Assembly: GCA_963576725.1 (NCBI GenBank)
Contig: OY755242.1
Span: 24,107,869-24,171,868, forward strand
Source: Azorinus chamasolen
Lineage: Eukaryota; Mollusca; Bivalvia; Cardiida; Solecurtidae
Length of the DNA: 64,000 bases
Reading direction: 5' to 3'
Below are positions 21,749 to 32,759 of the stretch, piece by piece; positions within the stretch are counted from its first letter, which is position 1; each line of letters begins with the position of its first letter. The translations under genes were made by a program, and so were the position numbers. Under the pieces are notes generated by a model that saw only the letters and a program-made list of their open reading frames with translations, did not search any database and was not told the DNA's origin.

Positions 21749-22879
21749 TTTTTAGCTTACCTAAGCCAAAGGCCCAGGATGAGCTATTGTGACCGTGATG
21801 TGTCCGTCGTCCGGCGTCTGGCGTCCGGCCATATTTTCAAACGACATCTCCTCTGAAATTGCTGACCTGATTGTAACGAAATTTTGTCAGAAGCATCAGT
21901 GGCTAGGGGGAACGAAATGTTGTTCACATTATGACCCCGGACCAAAAATGGCCCCGCCCAATGGCTTATCAGTTTTTCATAGGAAAATCTTTTAAAAATC
22001 TTCTTCTCTGAAATTGTAAGGCCTAGACCTTTGATATTTGGTATGTAGCATGATCTTATGGTCCTCTACAAAGATTGTTCAAATTATGACCCTTGTGCCA
22101 AAAATGGCCCCGCCCAATGGCTTATCAGTTTTTCATAGGAAAATCATTAAAAATCTTCCTTCTCTGAAACTGTAAGGCCCTGACCTTTGATATTTGGTAT
22201 GTAGCATGATCTTATGATCCTCTATAAAGATTGTTCAAATTATGACCCCCGGGCAAAAAATGGCCCGCCCAATGGCTTATCAGTTTTTCATAGGAAAATC
22301 TTAAAAATCTACTGAAACTGTAATGCATAGACCTTTGATATTTGTTATGTAGTATGATCTGATGGTCCTGTACAAAGGTTGTTCAAACTGTAAGACCTAG
22401 ACCTTTGATATTTGGTATGTAGCATGATCTTATGGTCCTCTACAAAGATTGTTCAAATTATGACCCCCAGACCAAAAATTGCCCCTCCCAAGGGCTTATC
22501 AGTTTTTCATTGGAAAAACCTTTTAAAAATCTACTGAAACTGTAAGGCCTAGACCTTTTATGTTTGGTATGTAACATGATCTAATGGTCCTTTACAAATA
22601 TGTAGCTGTGGCTTGTGGTCCTCTGCCAAGAATGTTCAACTTACGACCCTGACAACGAGGCGAAACTTGGCCCTGCCTCAGGGCTTATCAGTTTTTCATG
22701 GGAAAATATAAAATATTATTTTTTTCTGAAACCATAAGGCTTAGACCTTTAATTAATGGCATACTGCTTTGCCTTGTGGTTCTCTACCAAGGTTGTACAA
22801 ATGATTTCTTGTGGTCAAAAATGGCCCACCCCTGGGGTTATCTCAGGTGAGCGCTTCAGGGCCTCATGGCCCCCTTGTC
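21749..22879 (+). mobile_element. HL2 element, older copy
   Basis: TTTTTAGCTTACCTAAGCC start, short GTCCGGCGTC stretch, diverged 155-bp units, and end AGGGCCTCATGGCCC plus CCTTGTC. It shows more substitutions than the copy at 18298. Confidence 0.8.
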
Positions 22880-22984
22880 TAAACTTAAAGCACTTAAATT
22901 GATGATCCCGAAGGACCAGAATAAATAACAACACTGAGAATGAAGTATGGGCCGACCTTTTACGGCCACCACACAAACACTTAA

Positions 22985-23100
22985 CATCTGCTGTTGTGAA
23001 GTAAATAAATCCTGATAAGATGAGATCCTTCGAAAGCAAAAACAGCAATGCGAAAAGAGAAAATTCGGTTTTATTGAGTCTGTTCATGACCTGATTCTAA
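22985..23100. repeat. K-type dispersed repeat
   Basis: CCTGATAAGATGAGATCCTTCGAAAGC ... TTTATTGAGTCTGTTC, similar to 21303-21700 and 52630-52772. Confidence 0.5.
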
Positions 23101-23252
23101 TTTGTGCCATGGCCAACATTCTTGTGCACACATGCCATTATAAATATTATCTAATCATGAATATTCATGAGGTTATGAGTTAATGCAGGATGAAAGGCAC
23201 AAAGTTCCCATTAGAGCTTTCTGCCTTCCTTTTGTTATGCAATCACCTGCTT

Positions 23253-23495
23253 TTAACCCTTTCCTTCCTATAAACGTGTTTTAACACATTTGCAAACAGA
23301 GTAGACCCAGAACAGGTGGCTCCTATAGGAGCCATCTGATCAGGGTCTTCTCTGTTTGCCAATTAAATTTGATAGTCCTGTTTCTTTACTTTCTAAAATG
23401 GCTACAATCTTCCACCTATATTTCATTATAAATATATTATCTATGAATATTTAGTAGGTATTGAAATTTGAAATAAACATAGAACATAGGGTTAA
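23253..23495 (+). mobile_element. MITE-B copy
   Basis: TTAACCCTTTCCTTCC to ATAGGGTTAA. Centre GGTGGCTCCTATAGGAGCCATC. Confidence 0.78.
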
Positions 23496-23668
23496 AGACA
23501 GCCATATTTGTTTACTAATTACCAGCCTGCTAACTATATGCTGCAAAGAGACTCTGTTGTAGATTTGAAAAGTATAATTGGTAATGTTAGAAAAATTACT
23601 CATTTTTTTGGGTTTTGTTTGTCAGTATTTCTAGCAGGAAGTGCTCAGGGTGAGCTGTTGTGAAGGTA

Positions 23669-23859
23669 CAGTAGAACCTCTCTATAATGGCCACTAAATT
23701 GTGTTAATTAGTTGGTACTTAAGGCAGGTGGCTGCTTAAAGCAAGGTGAAAGTAGAACAGGAGCGTTCTATTTTACTTTCATCTGGCTTCAAGGAGCCAC
23801 CTGCCTGTAACACAAAATACTTGATGTATTTTAGTGGCCGTTATAGAGAGGTTTTACTG
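23669..23859. mobile_element. MITE-D copy
   Basis: TA at 23667 and 23860. CAGTAGAACCTCTCTATAATGGCCAC pairs with GTGGCCGTTATAGAGAGGTTTTACTG. Inner arms GGTGGCTGCTTAAAGC / GCTTCAAGGAGCCACC. Half of the centre is deleted. Confidence 0.82.
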
Positions 23860-24097
23860 TACTGTTTTTGCTGACTGTCATCATTAACATTTCAAACAAC
23901 GCTCTCTGAAAAAATGCCTTGGTTAGTTGTGATTAAAGGATTGGTTCTTGTGAGGTCCTTTGCACTTTGGTTCTAAGAATTGAATCGAAATCCATGAAGA
24001 ACCCTGGTAGCTATATATGATTGCTAAACGGGGAAAAATTTGAAACAATCGTCTTGTCTGAAACAGTTGGACAGATTTCAATGGTCAGTAATAGCCA

Positions 24098-24252
24098 GTG
24101 AACATCGACATTTTTGCCCAGCGCAGAATCTGTACACTTAAGATCTATATCATTTCAAGAACAGAGCAGACCCTCATCTGTAAGATCCTTGATGTCTGGG
24201 TCTTATCTGTTTGCAAAGGCATGAAACAGCATTTCTGTCAGGTAAAGGGTGA
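24098..24252 (-). repeat. MITE-B fragment
   Basis: AAGAACAGAGCAGACCCTCATC, decayed centre, TTTGCAAAGGCATGAAAC, then GGTAAAGGGTGA. Confidence 0.5.
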
Positions 24253-24311
24253 AGAATTAAACCATTTGAACTTGTCTTGATGATTACTTTGGATGAGATC
24301 AGTTTTTAACT

Positions 24312-24544
24312 TTAACTTTTTCCTCCATAAATTTATACGCATTTCTACGCCTCTGTAGAAGTCACCTATTGAAACCATTGTGATCAATAGAGCATTTGCT
24401 CCTATAGGAGCAAATGCTCTATTTATCACAATGGTTTCAAACTACAAATTTCTAAAATTTTACTTTTCTCCAGTAAATGCTCCTTTAGGGTGGATTCATT
24501 CAAAGAGGTTGGGTCTGAAAATAGCCTATGGAGGAAAGGACTAA
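24312..24544 (-). mobile_element. MITE-A copy
   Basis: TTAACTTTTTCCTCC to GGAGGAAAGGACTAA. The 68-bp palindrome at 24371-24438 (one mismatch) centres on TCCTATAGGA. Confidence 0.82.
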
Positions 24545-24574
24545 CCATTACTGTGTGGGACACATGCCACTAAT

Positions 24575-24741
24575 GTTATTTGCAAATAGTGTAGACCCAG
24601 ATGAGAGGACTCCTAGAGATGCTATCTCGTCAGGATCTGTACTGTTTGTCATGTTCTTTAGAAAAATCCCTGTACATTCACCATAAGCTTGAACTGTTTA
24701 AATTTTGGAAGAGTCCATTTGAAAACTCAGCGTTATAAGGG
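24575..24741 (+). repeat. MITE-B fragment
   Basis: TTTGCAAATAGTGTAGACCCAGATGAGAGGACTCC and the GATCTGTACTGTTTG arm. Termini lost. Confidence 0.45.
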
Positions 24742-24960
24742 TTAACCCCATCCTTAATGGACATTTCAGCATGAATTAACTTCTTTATGAATTATCACTT
24801 ACTTAAATTTTATAAGGGAAAATTTGGCCCAGACAAAATTCATAGCATCAGATCTATATAATTTCATACACAAATAGAGCAGATCCTGATCATGACTCCT
24901 GATCTGGATCATCTCTGTTTGTAAAGGTGGGAAAATCATTTATTTGAGGGAAAGGGTTAA
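24742..24960 (-). mobile_element. MITE-B copy
   Basis: TTAACCCCATCC to GAGGGAAAGGGTTAA. Short centre TCCTGATCATGACTCCTGATC. Confidence 0.7.
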
Positions 24961-25097
24961 AATGAATGACATGTGGCTTATGATATAAACAAACACTGCT
25001 TAAAAAAAAAGAATTTATTGCAATACTGTATGAATATAATACACGTTTCAAAAATTATAATTTCTGTACAGGTATACATAAACTATTTATTGCATAG

Positions 25098-25551
25098 TTT
25101 TTAGGTCCACTTTTTCAAAAAGTGGAGCTATTGTCATGACCCTCTCGTCTGATGTCGGCATTGGTTAACCTTTTTGTTGAGGTCCTTTTCTCAGAAACCA
25201 TCTAAGATATTTGGTATGTATGTTTACTATCAAAAGGGGAACCCATTTCACAAGGCTAGGTAGCCCTAAAATTAATTTTGCCGTAGTTATGCCTCTTTTT
25301 CGACTTAGAATTTTCATTGTTGTTTAAGTTTTATGTTCAGGTCCATGTCTCAGAAACTGTCCAAGATATTTAGTTCAACTTTGGTGTACATGTTAACTAT
25401 TACATGGAGGACCCATTTCACAAGGGCAGGTAACCCTAAAATTAACTTTGCTATAGTTATCTCCCCTATCTGACTTAGACTTCCACTACACTATTTAGCC
25501 CTAAAGAAAGTAGAGCGCGCTGTCTGCGGACAGCTCTTGTTCATAACAACT
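25098..25551 (+). mobile_element. HL6 element (hairpin-ended, Helentron-like family)
   Basis: The 5' end TTTTTAGGTCCACTTTTTCAAAAAGTGGAGC is a hairpin. About 155-bp units (CTCAGAAACC/ACTGTCCAAGATATTT) follow. The 3' hairpin GCTGTCTGCGGACAGC is followed by TCTTGTT, the same ending style as HL1 and HL2. Confidence 0.7.
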
Positions 25552-25573
25552 CCAGGAAAGCTCTAGGGACCAC

Positions 25574-25850
25574 TTAACCCTTTACTCAATAGATACACCT
25601 TTTAACACCTGGACAAACAGAGTATACCCAGATCAGTTGGCTCATAAGGAGCTGTATGGTCAAATTATATTGATCTGGGTCTACAGTTTTTTCCAGGGTC
25701 AAAACAATTAAGTAATTAATATTCATAATCATGATTTCTTACATGAATATTCATGGAGTATAAGAGTTAATAAATATAGGTGTCATATAATGAATATTCA
25801 TGGAGTATAAGAGTTAATAAATATAGGTGTCATATAATAATAAGCCTTTA
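25574..25850 (+). repeat. MITE-B copy with a 46-bp terminal duplication
   Basis: TTAACCCTTTACTC start. AATATTCATGGAGTATAAGAGTTAATAAATATAGGTGTCATATAAT is repeated twice in tandem at about 25745-25840. Confidence 0.6.
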
Positions 25851-25912
25851 CTGATAATGCTCTTGTCGCCATTTACTTCTTGAATATTTATTAATCTTGC
25901 CTGTTATGGATA

Positions 25913-26163
25913 TTAACTCTTTACCTGTTCAATATTCATGCAAACAAATAATGACTTCATGAATATTAATTAGCCATTTTTTTTATAATGGAATACAAAC
26001 ACAGGAAGTTTTTACCTTGGCAGAAACTTTAGAATCAGATTTATATAATTCCATAAGCAAACAGAGCAGACCCTGATCAGATGGCTCCTATAGGAGCCAT
26101 CTGATCTAGGTCTACTCTCTTTGTAAATGCATGAAAACATGTTTATATGAGGAGGAGGGTTAT
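25913..26163 (-). mobile_element. MITE-B copy
   Basis: TTAACTCTTTACCTG to GGAGGGTTAT with perfect centre CAGATGGCTCCTATAGGAGCCATCTG. Confidence 0.75.
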
Positions 26164-26395
26164 TAATCCTTCACCTGTTCTATACTACTGAATATTCATG
26201 GCCAAAATAGTTATAATGAAATCTGGAAGGCGGAATATATTGTAGCCATTTAAGAAAATAAATAAATATTTCTATCAAATTCCATTAGCAAACAGAGCAG
26301 ACCCTGATCAGACGGCTCCTCTAGGAGCCGTCTCATCTCGGTCTACTCTATTTGCAATTGCGCAAAAACATGTTTATGTGAGCAGAAGGGTTTTT
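26164..26395 (-). mobile_element. MITE-B copy, directly adjoining the previous one
   Basis: ATCCTTCACCTGTTC to AGAAGGGTTTTTA. Centre CAGACGGCTCCTCTAGGAGCCGTCT. Confidence 0.7.
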
Positions 26396-26439
26396 AAAGT
26401 AAAAATAAGGAAATTTATTGCCATGGCCAAAGAGAATCA

Positions 26440-26672
26440 GGTTTGTAACATAAGCAAACAAAGCATACCCTGACCACAATGGAAATAAGGAAATTATTTT
26501 CCTTTTTTGTGTAATCCTTGGTTTCTAGTGCGCATTACATGGCTTTTTATATGTTGTCATAGTTATGTTTTGCCATGTTATGTACACTTTTTACCGAAAT
26601 AAATCTATCTATCTATCAGACAGCTCCTATAGGAACTGTTCAATGTGGGTCTACTCTTTGCAAGTGCATTAA
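26440..26672. repeat. MITE-B fragment split by a short retroelement ending in (ATCT)n
   Basis: AAGCAAACAAAGCATACCCTGAC and CAGACAGCTCCTATAGGAACTG are separated by about 140 bp that ends CGAAATAAATCTATCTATCTATC, as expected for a retroelement with a simple-repeat tail. Confidence 0.5.
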
Positions 26673-26891
26673 CCCTTTCCTCCATAAATACGCCTTTCTA
26701 CGTCTCTGTAATAACCACTTCTTGAAACCACTGTGATAAATAGAGCTCCTATAGGAGCCAATGCTCTATTTATCACAATGGTTTCAAACTACAAAATTCT
26801 AAAAAAAATATTTTCTCTAGTAAATGCTTGTTTGCGGTAGATTCACTCAAAGAGGTTGGTTCTAAAAATAGCTTATGGAGGAAAGGGTTAA
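26669..26891 (-). mobile_element. MITE-A copy with shortened centre
   Basis: TTAACCCTTTCCTCC to GGAGGAAAGGGTTAA. One half of the palindrome centre has lost the CATTTG segment. Confidence 0.8.
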
Positions 26892-27174
26892 ATGGTGAAA
26901 TTATGGAGCAAAGGCATAATAATGCCTTTACAAACAGAGTAGATCTTGCTCCTGTAGAAGCTGTCTGGTCAGGACTCTGCTCTCTTCGATTATTATGTTA
27001 CATATCTATTTCTTTACTCTTTGGCAATACTTTTTCTTATTTCTATTTCTTACACAAAAAGATAATATTTATAATGATTGGAGCCTCACATAGATATTCT
27101 TTGGAGAGTTTCACTGTATTGCCAAACCAACATTCAATATCTCACAGCAATAAGACAATAAGCTTTGCAAACTG

Positions 27175-28055
27175 TATATCCAGACTGGCAGTGATGTCAC
27201 AGTGTAGACTCAGACCAGCAGCTGTGTCACTGTGGATTTGGATCAGCAGCTGCGTCACAGTGTAGATTTGGATCGGCAGCTGTGTCACTAGTCTCTAATC
27301 ATCAGCTAATTCAACCAGCAGCTGTCACAGTGTAGTCTGATCAGCAGCTGTCACAGTGTAGATTTGGATTAGCAGTTGTGTCACATTGTAGTCTCTAATC
27401 ATCAGCTGTGTCACAGTGTAGATTTCAACCAGCAGCTGTCACAGTGTAGTCTGATCAGCAGCTGTCACAGTGTAGATTTGGATTAGCAGTTGTGTCACAT
27501 TGTAGTCTCTAATCATCAGCTGTGTCACAGTGTAGATTTCAACCAGCAGCTGTCACAGTGTAGTCTGATCAGCAGTTGTCACAGTGTAGATTTGGATTAG
27601 CAGTTGTGTCACATTGTAGTCTCTAATCATCAGCTGTATCACAGTGTAGATTTCAATCAGCAGCTGTCACAGTGTAGTCTGATCAGCAGCTGTGTCGCAG
27701 TGTAGATTTGGATATGTGGCTGTGTCACAGTGTAGACTCAGATCAGAAACTGTTACAGTGTAGACCCACACAGACCAGCTGCTGGGTAACAGAGTAGAAA
27801 CAGACCAGCAAGCTGGCAACCATGTCACATTGTAGACTTGGAACAGCAGCTGTGTCATAGTGTATAGCCAGACTGGTGGCCATGCCACAGTGTAGAATGT
27901 GGCCAGCAGCTGTGTCAAAGTGTGTACCTAGACTGGTGGCCATGACACACTGAAGAATGTGACCAGTAGCTGTGTCACAGTGTATAGTCAAACTGGTGGC
28001 TATGGCACAGTGTAGAACGTGGCCAGAAGCTGTGCCATAGTGTATAGTCTGATAA
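27175..28055. repeat. GC-richer minisatellite with higher-order structure
   Basis: Variants of CAGCAGCTGTGTCACAGTGTAGATTTGGAT, roughly 30-38 bp each. From about 27300 to 27680 a compound unit of about 114 bp (GTCTCTAATCATCAGC ... CAACCAGCAGCTGTCACAG ... GGATTAGCAGTTGTGTCACATT) is repeated about three times. Long open frames across it are repeat artefacts. Confidence 0.8.
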
Positions 28056-28476
28056 GGTCTGTTTTGTTTGAAAACATCTGAAATATTTATCAAATTTAAG
28101 AAACAGTATTTATTTGATTGATTGTTTGGCAAACTCCTGAATATCAAAACTCCTGGAAATTTTTCTTATGACACAGATCAGGCTACAATATAGTAGAACC
28201 TGTCTTAACCCGCTCCTCCATAAATACTGCATGACTTTCAACCTGCATTAAGCTGCCATCTGTCTCAAAGACCGATATTTATACTAAATTTAACGTCCCA
28301 TTTAGAGACGTTTTATTGTACATAAAGATATATGAAACACAAAAACATGTCAAAGAAAGTATTAAGAAGTTGTGATCCTTTTCATACATAATGCAGAATT
28401 AAAAAATGCTTTTAAATGATATAAACTATATGCCCACGGGCAGCATGTCAAGCCCGCTGGCCATTCACCAATAGTA

Positions 28477-28590
28477 CATGCAAAAGTTAGACTGAGCTGA
28501 TCTTTATCAGGTAGCTCCTATCGGAATGCCTGATCTAGGTCTACTTTGCAAAAGCATGAACAGGCATCAATATAAAGTAAAGGGTAATTG
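28477..28590 (-). repeat. MITE-B fragment
   Basis: TCAGGTAGCTCCTATCGGAATGCCTGATCTAGGTCTACTTTGCAAAAGC. Outer parts are decayed. Confidence 0.45.
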
Positions 28591-28614
28591 TAGGCATACA
28601 TTGTGTAAACTTGT

Positions 28615-29130
28615 GAAATCTGACTTTTGACCCCCATGTGTAACCTTGGCCTTTCAGCTACTGACCTGGTTTTTGTGCCCGACACGCTGTACCTTCTAGA
28701 GAAACATTTATGCTAGTTAAATTTCACAATCCATCCATGGAGTTCTGATTTAAAGCCCGGACAAGCAAAACAATACATGTTTTTGACCTTTGACCTCTAA
28801 GTATGACTTTGACCTTTCAGCTACTGACCTGGTTTTCGTGCACGACACCCCATACCTTCTATAGCAACATTTATGCCTAGTCATTTCACAATCCATCCAT
28901 GGAGTTTTGAGTTAGAGCCCGGACAAGCAAAGAATACATTTTTTTACCTTTGACTTCTAACTATGACTTTGACCTTTCAGCTACTGACCTGAATTTTGGA
29001 CACGGCATGCCGTACCTTCTAGAGGAATATTTATGCCTAATCATTTCACATTCCATCCATGGAGTTCTGAGTTAGAACCCAGAAAAGCAAAATAATACAT
29101 GTACATGTTTTTGACTTTCAAATAGTGACT
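28615..29130. repeat. HL7 tandem core, three units of about 160 bp
   Basis: CTTTCAGCTACTGACCTG occurs at 28651, 28814 and 28974, with ATTTCACAATCCATCCATGGAGTT in each unit. It resembles the core arrays of the HL elements. No terminal hairpin was identified. Confidence 0.6.
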
Positions 29131-29250
29131 TTTAAAATATGTCAATCTGAGGGAATTGGTTAAAATATTGATTGAGTATCAAATAGCTGGGGAAATCTGT
29201 TGTGATCCTGAGTTACTGGCACTTCATACAGATACAGTAAAATCTGTCTT

Positions 29251-29487
29251 GACCCTTTCCTTCATATAAACGCATATGCAAACAGAGAAGAACCAGATCA
29301 GACAGCTCCTACAGGAGCCGTCTGATCAGGGTTCTGCTCTGTTTACTAATGGAATTTGAATGGTCTGTTTCTTTACTTTCTAAAATGGAGCCTACAATTT
29401 ACCACCTTCCAAATTTCGTTATATTTTGTTCATGAATATTCAGTAGGTATTGAAATTTGGAATAAAAGTAGAACAGGGAAAGGGTTA
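29251..29487 (+). mobile_element. MITE-B copy
   Basis: TTGACCCTTTCC to GGAAAGGGTTA. Centre CAGACAGCTCCTACAGGAGCCGTCTG. Confidence 0.72.
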
Positions 29488-29911
29488 CCTGTTGAATATT
29501 CACATAAGAAACAGTGACATCATGAATATATATCAGGGTCCATGCTTATAAAGCTTTTAGTTGAGTCTGAGATCGTTCTCAAGCTTTTGATTGGTCAGAT
29601 TTGAGCCTTTGGCTCAAATCTGACCAATCAAAAGCTTGAGAACTCAAATCTGACCAATCAAAAGCCTGAGAACGAAACTCAGACTCAACTAAAAGCTTTA
29701 TAAGCATGGACCCAGCTGATTTTTTATAATGGTATATGAACACAAGAATTTATGGTATTGGTAGAAATTGTAGAATCAAATCAGTGTATAACTTCATAAG
29801 CAAACAGTGCATATATTGTTCAGACTGCTCCTACAATAGCCATCTGTCCAACTGGGTCTACTCTGTTTGCAAAGGTCTGAAAAAGCATTTACCTCAGAGA
29901 AAGTGTTAAGT
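29487..29911 (-). mobile_element. MITE-B copy split by a foldback element
   Basis: CCTGTTGAATATTCAC and GCAAACAGTGCATATATTG ... AGAAAGTGTTAA are parts of one B copy, separated by the insert at 29538-29712. Confidence 0.65.
29538..29712. mobile_element. 175-bp foldback element with long inverted arms
   Basis: GGGTCCATGCTTATAAAGCTTTTAGTTGAGTCTGAG ... ends CTCAGACTCAACTAAAAGCTTTATAAGCATGGACCC. The inner arms CTCAAATCTGACCAATCAAAAGC are present once on the left and twice on the right. Confidence 0.85.
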
Positions 29912-30040
29912 GACCATAAAAGGAGGTCAAATGCTGGGTATTTAAGGCCGGTGGTGGCAGGTAAAAATTAATATAGAAGCTGCACTATTTTTGCTCAGCA
30001 TTAAGAAATCATTCTTAATTATGTTCAACCAATAAAAAGT

Positions 30041-30233
30041 TGTTTCACTTTTTCATTGATACAAAGTCTTTTCACACTTTTGTAAACAGTGTAGACCCAA
30101 ATCAGGTGACTCCGCAGTAAGAGCTGTCTGATCAGGATCTGTTCTGTTTGCATATGAAATTATATAGATCATATTTTATATTTTCTACCAACACATAAAA
30201 CTCTTGTGCTCATACCCCATTATAAAAAGTCAG
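30041..30233 (+). repeat. MITE-B fragment
   Basis: TTTTGTAAACAGTGTAGACCC, centre with decayed GAGCTGTCTGATC, arm TCTGTTCTGTTTGC and the CATTATAAAAAGTCAGTTAA tail. Confidence 0.5.
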
Positions 30234-30480
30234 TTAACCCTTCTCTTGCTAAATTTTAAAATACATTTCTCCTTTACCCATGCCCTGTTGTATAATTACA
30301 TATATCTTCACTGTGTACAAGTATTTCTCTGTGCAATCACTGCTGTGAAGTGCACTGGTTGCACAATCAACTTGTAAATAGTGCAGACCCTGATGAGACA
30401 GCTCCTGCAGGAGCTGTCTCAACTGGGTCTTCACTATTTACGGGTAGGTATATTAACCTGAATAGCAAGCGAAGGGTTAA
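30234..30480. mobile_element. MITE-F copy
   Basis: TTAACCCTTCTCTTGCT and AGCAAGCGAAGGGTTAA ends. Centre hairpin GTAAATAGTGCAGACCC ... GAGACAGCTCCTGCAGGAGCTGTCTC. Confidence 0.8.
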
Positions 30481-30517
30481 TAGCTATTCACGGTGTCATT
30501 ACTTCTTACATGAATAT

Positions 30518-30763
30518 TTAACCCTTTCCCTTTTCTATGTTTATTTCAAATTTCAACACCTACTGAATATTCAAGGAAAAATTGTTACAACAAAATATGG
30601 AAGGTGGAACATTGTAGCAAATTTAGAAAGTAAAGGATATCTTTCAAATTACATTAGCAAACAGAGCAGACCCTGATCAGACGGCTACAGTAGGAGCCGT
30701 CTGATCTGGGTCTAGTCTGTTTGCAAATGCGTGAAAACACTTTTATATAAGGGAAAGGGTTAA
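30518..30763 (-). mobile_element. MITE-B copy
   Basis: TTAACCCTTTCCC to GGGAAAGGGTTAA. Centre CAGACGGCTACAGTAGGAGCCGTCTG. Confidence 0.8.
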
Positions 30764-30774
30764 CAGGTAAAGTG

Positions 30775-30985
30775 TTAACCCTTTCCCTTTTCAATATTCA
30801 TGTTATGAAAAAATGACACCATGAATAATTATTAGAAGAATTTCTATTACCGGTATGTAATATTTACAAGAGAATATTTACTTTGACAAAAATTGTAGAA
30901 TCCGGTCTATATTGTGTCAAAAGGAAACAGAGCAGACTGTGTTTGCAAATGGGTTAAAATGCATTTATATGAGGGAAAGGGTTAA
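30775..30985 (-). mobile_element. MITE-B copy without central palindrome
   Basis: TTAACCCTTTCCC to GGGAAAGGGTTAA, but GGAAACAGAGCAGA runs straight into CTGTGTTTGC. The GCTCC centre has been lost. Confidence 0.75.
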
Positions 30986-31519
30986 GACAGGTTCTTCTGT
31001 ACGAGATCGAAGTAATTTTGGCCTTTTTTCAAATTCAAACCTTTCATAAGGATGAACATTACACAATCACCCATATAAACAAATCATTTCACTGGGGATC
31101 ATTAACCGGTAAGCATGTCCATGTAACGGCAAATTACCCTTCGAATAGTGAACACTGACAATCCCACTTACATGCACTCTGTTACCTTATCAATATGCAT
31201 TTAAAATTGCCTTTGCAAACAGAGCTGACCCAGATCAGACAACTCCTGTAGAAGTCTACTTAGTTTCTTATGAAGTAAATAGCAATGAATAAACAATTAG
31301 TAATGAAAATCACACTTCTTCAATATACATGTAATTCAAAAGATCAACATAAGTATTGAAATACTGGTACATGTAGTTTGTCATAAAATTACATACATGT
31401 ATATGTAATCAAAGTAAAGACTGGGAAGTGTTTTGAGCATGGTATCTTTAACCCATTTTAACTACATGAATTTTCATGTAAAAAATACAAAACAAAAAAT
31501 AATAAGGGGTTCTAAAATG

Positions 31520-31757
31520 GGTTAACCTATTCATGTAAGAAAAAATGACAGCATGATGAGTATGAATTGGATGAATTTTCATAATGACACAAGAACAGGA
31601 ATATTTTGCTTCAACAAACTAGCATCAGTTCTATATCATACATGTATAAGAAAACAGAGCAGACCCTGAACAGATGGCTCCTACAGGAGTTATCTGATCT
31701 AGGTTTACTCTTTTTGCAAAGGCATAGAACTGTGTATTTAAGGAGTAAAGGGTTAAA
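31520..31757 (-). mobile_element. MITE-B copy
   Basis: TTAACCTATTCATG to GGAGTAAAGGGTTAA. Centre AGATGGCTCCTACAGGAGTTATCTG. Confidence 0.65.
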
Positions 31758-31831
31758 GTATCACAGTATGCACATAATGATTTCAAAACAAGTAAAATTT
31801 AAGGGTAATCTCTCTATAAATAACATGTTAC

Positions 31832-31932
31832 AGTAAAACCTCTCTATCATGGCCACTAAATTGTGTAAATAAGTTGGTATTTAGGGCAGGTGGCTGCTTA
31901 AAGCAAGGTGAAAGTAAAACAGAACGCAATCT
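31832..31932. repeat. MITE-D left half
   Basis: CAGTAAAACCTCTCTATCATGGCCAC through GGTGAAAGTAAAACAGAACGC, ending exactly where the palindrome centre would begin. Confidence 0.7.
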
Positions 31933-32469
31933 CATAAGCAATCAATTAAATCAGTTTGGACCATTTTATAAAGACTTCCCTTAACATCTTACATCATAAA
32001 ATGCATGTGTGATTTAATAACATTTTATATTGTCACTCATAATCTCTTATAATTATTCCAGGACAAAATATTATTGCAATATATCACAAACACATTGTCT
32101 AGTATTCACAATACATATAGAACTGAAACGCACAGATCTTCACTAAAACGTTGGAAAATAATACAAAAATGTATTGATATCAAAATTTCATAATTTTTAA
32201 GTTATTTCCACATCACATGTCTTTGTTAAACAAATAACAAGTTTATTCCAAGTTTATTCAATTTATAAAGATTACTAAACTGTGCCATGTATTATATATA
32301 TATAGACACATTGCCTTTCAACTTTGTAAGTCTGCTTAAAGGTACCATATATATACACACTTTATAAATAATCTAAAATCAAACAATATAAAAGTCCTGG
32401 ATACTGGAGGTTACACATTTAGTAAAGATAATAGTACACTGACCACAATGTAACAGCAAATTAAGTTAA
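31933..32469. other. unassigned AT-rich sequence
   Basis: No gene or recognised repeat. Confidence 0.3.
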
Positions 32470-32699
32470 TTAACCCATTCCTCCATAGGCTATTTTTAGA
32501 TCCAACCACTTTGAATAAATCTACCAAAAAGGAGCATTAACTCGAGAAAAGGAAAATTTTTAGAATTTTGTAGTTTGAAACCATTGTGATAAATAGAGCA
32601 TTTGCTCCTATAGGAGAAAATGCTCTATTTATCACAATGGTTTCAACAGATGACTTTTATAGAGGTGTTGAAAGGTGTATTTATGGAGGAAATGGTTAA
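32470..32699 (+). mobile_element. MITE-A copy
   Basis: TTAACCCATTCCTCC to GGAGGAAATGGTTAA. Palindrome of the AACCATTGTGATAAATAGAGC type with one G-to-A change in the centre. Confidence 0.85.
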
Positions 32700-32759
32700 G
32701 TGAAAGTGTGATAAAAGAAACTCAAAACAAGGGCATGTTGTATTGCTATGCAAGACATG

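Noticed and set aside
26828..27265. Open frame of 145 codons on the plus strand
   Set aside because: It begins in the end of a MITE-A, passes a MITE-B fragment and enters the minisatellite. No domain, no splice support.
27667..28147. Open frames of 83-134 codons on the minus strand
   Set aside because: They are translations of the CAGCTGTGTCACAGTG minisatellite; the repeated His-Cys-Asp-Thr-Ala is a by-product of repeat periodicity.
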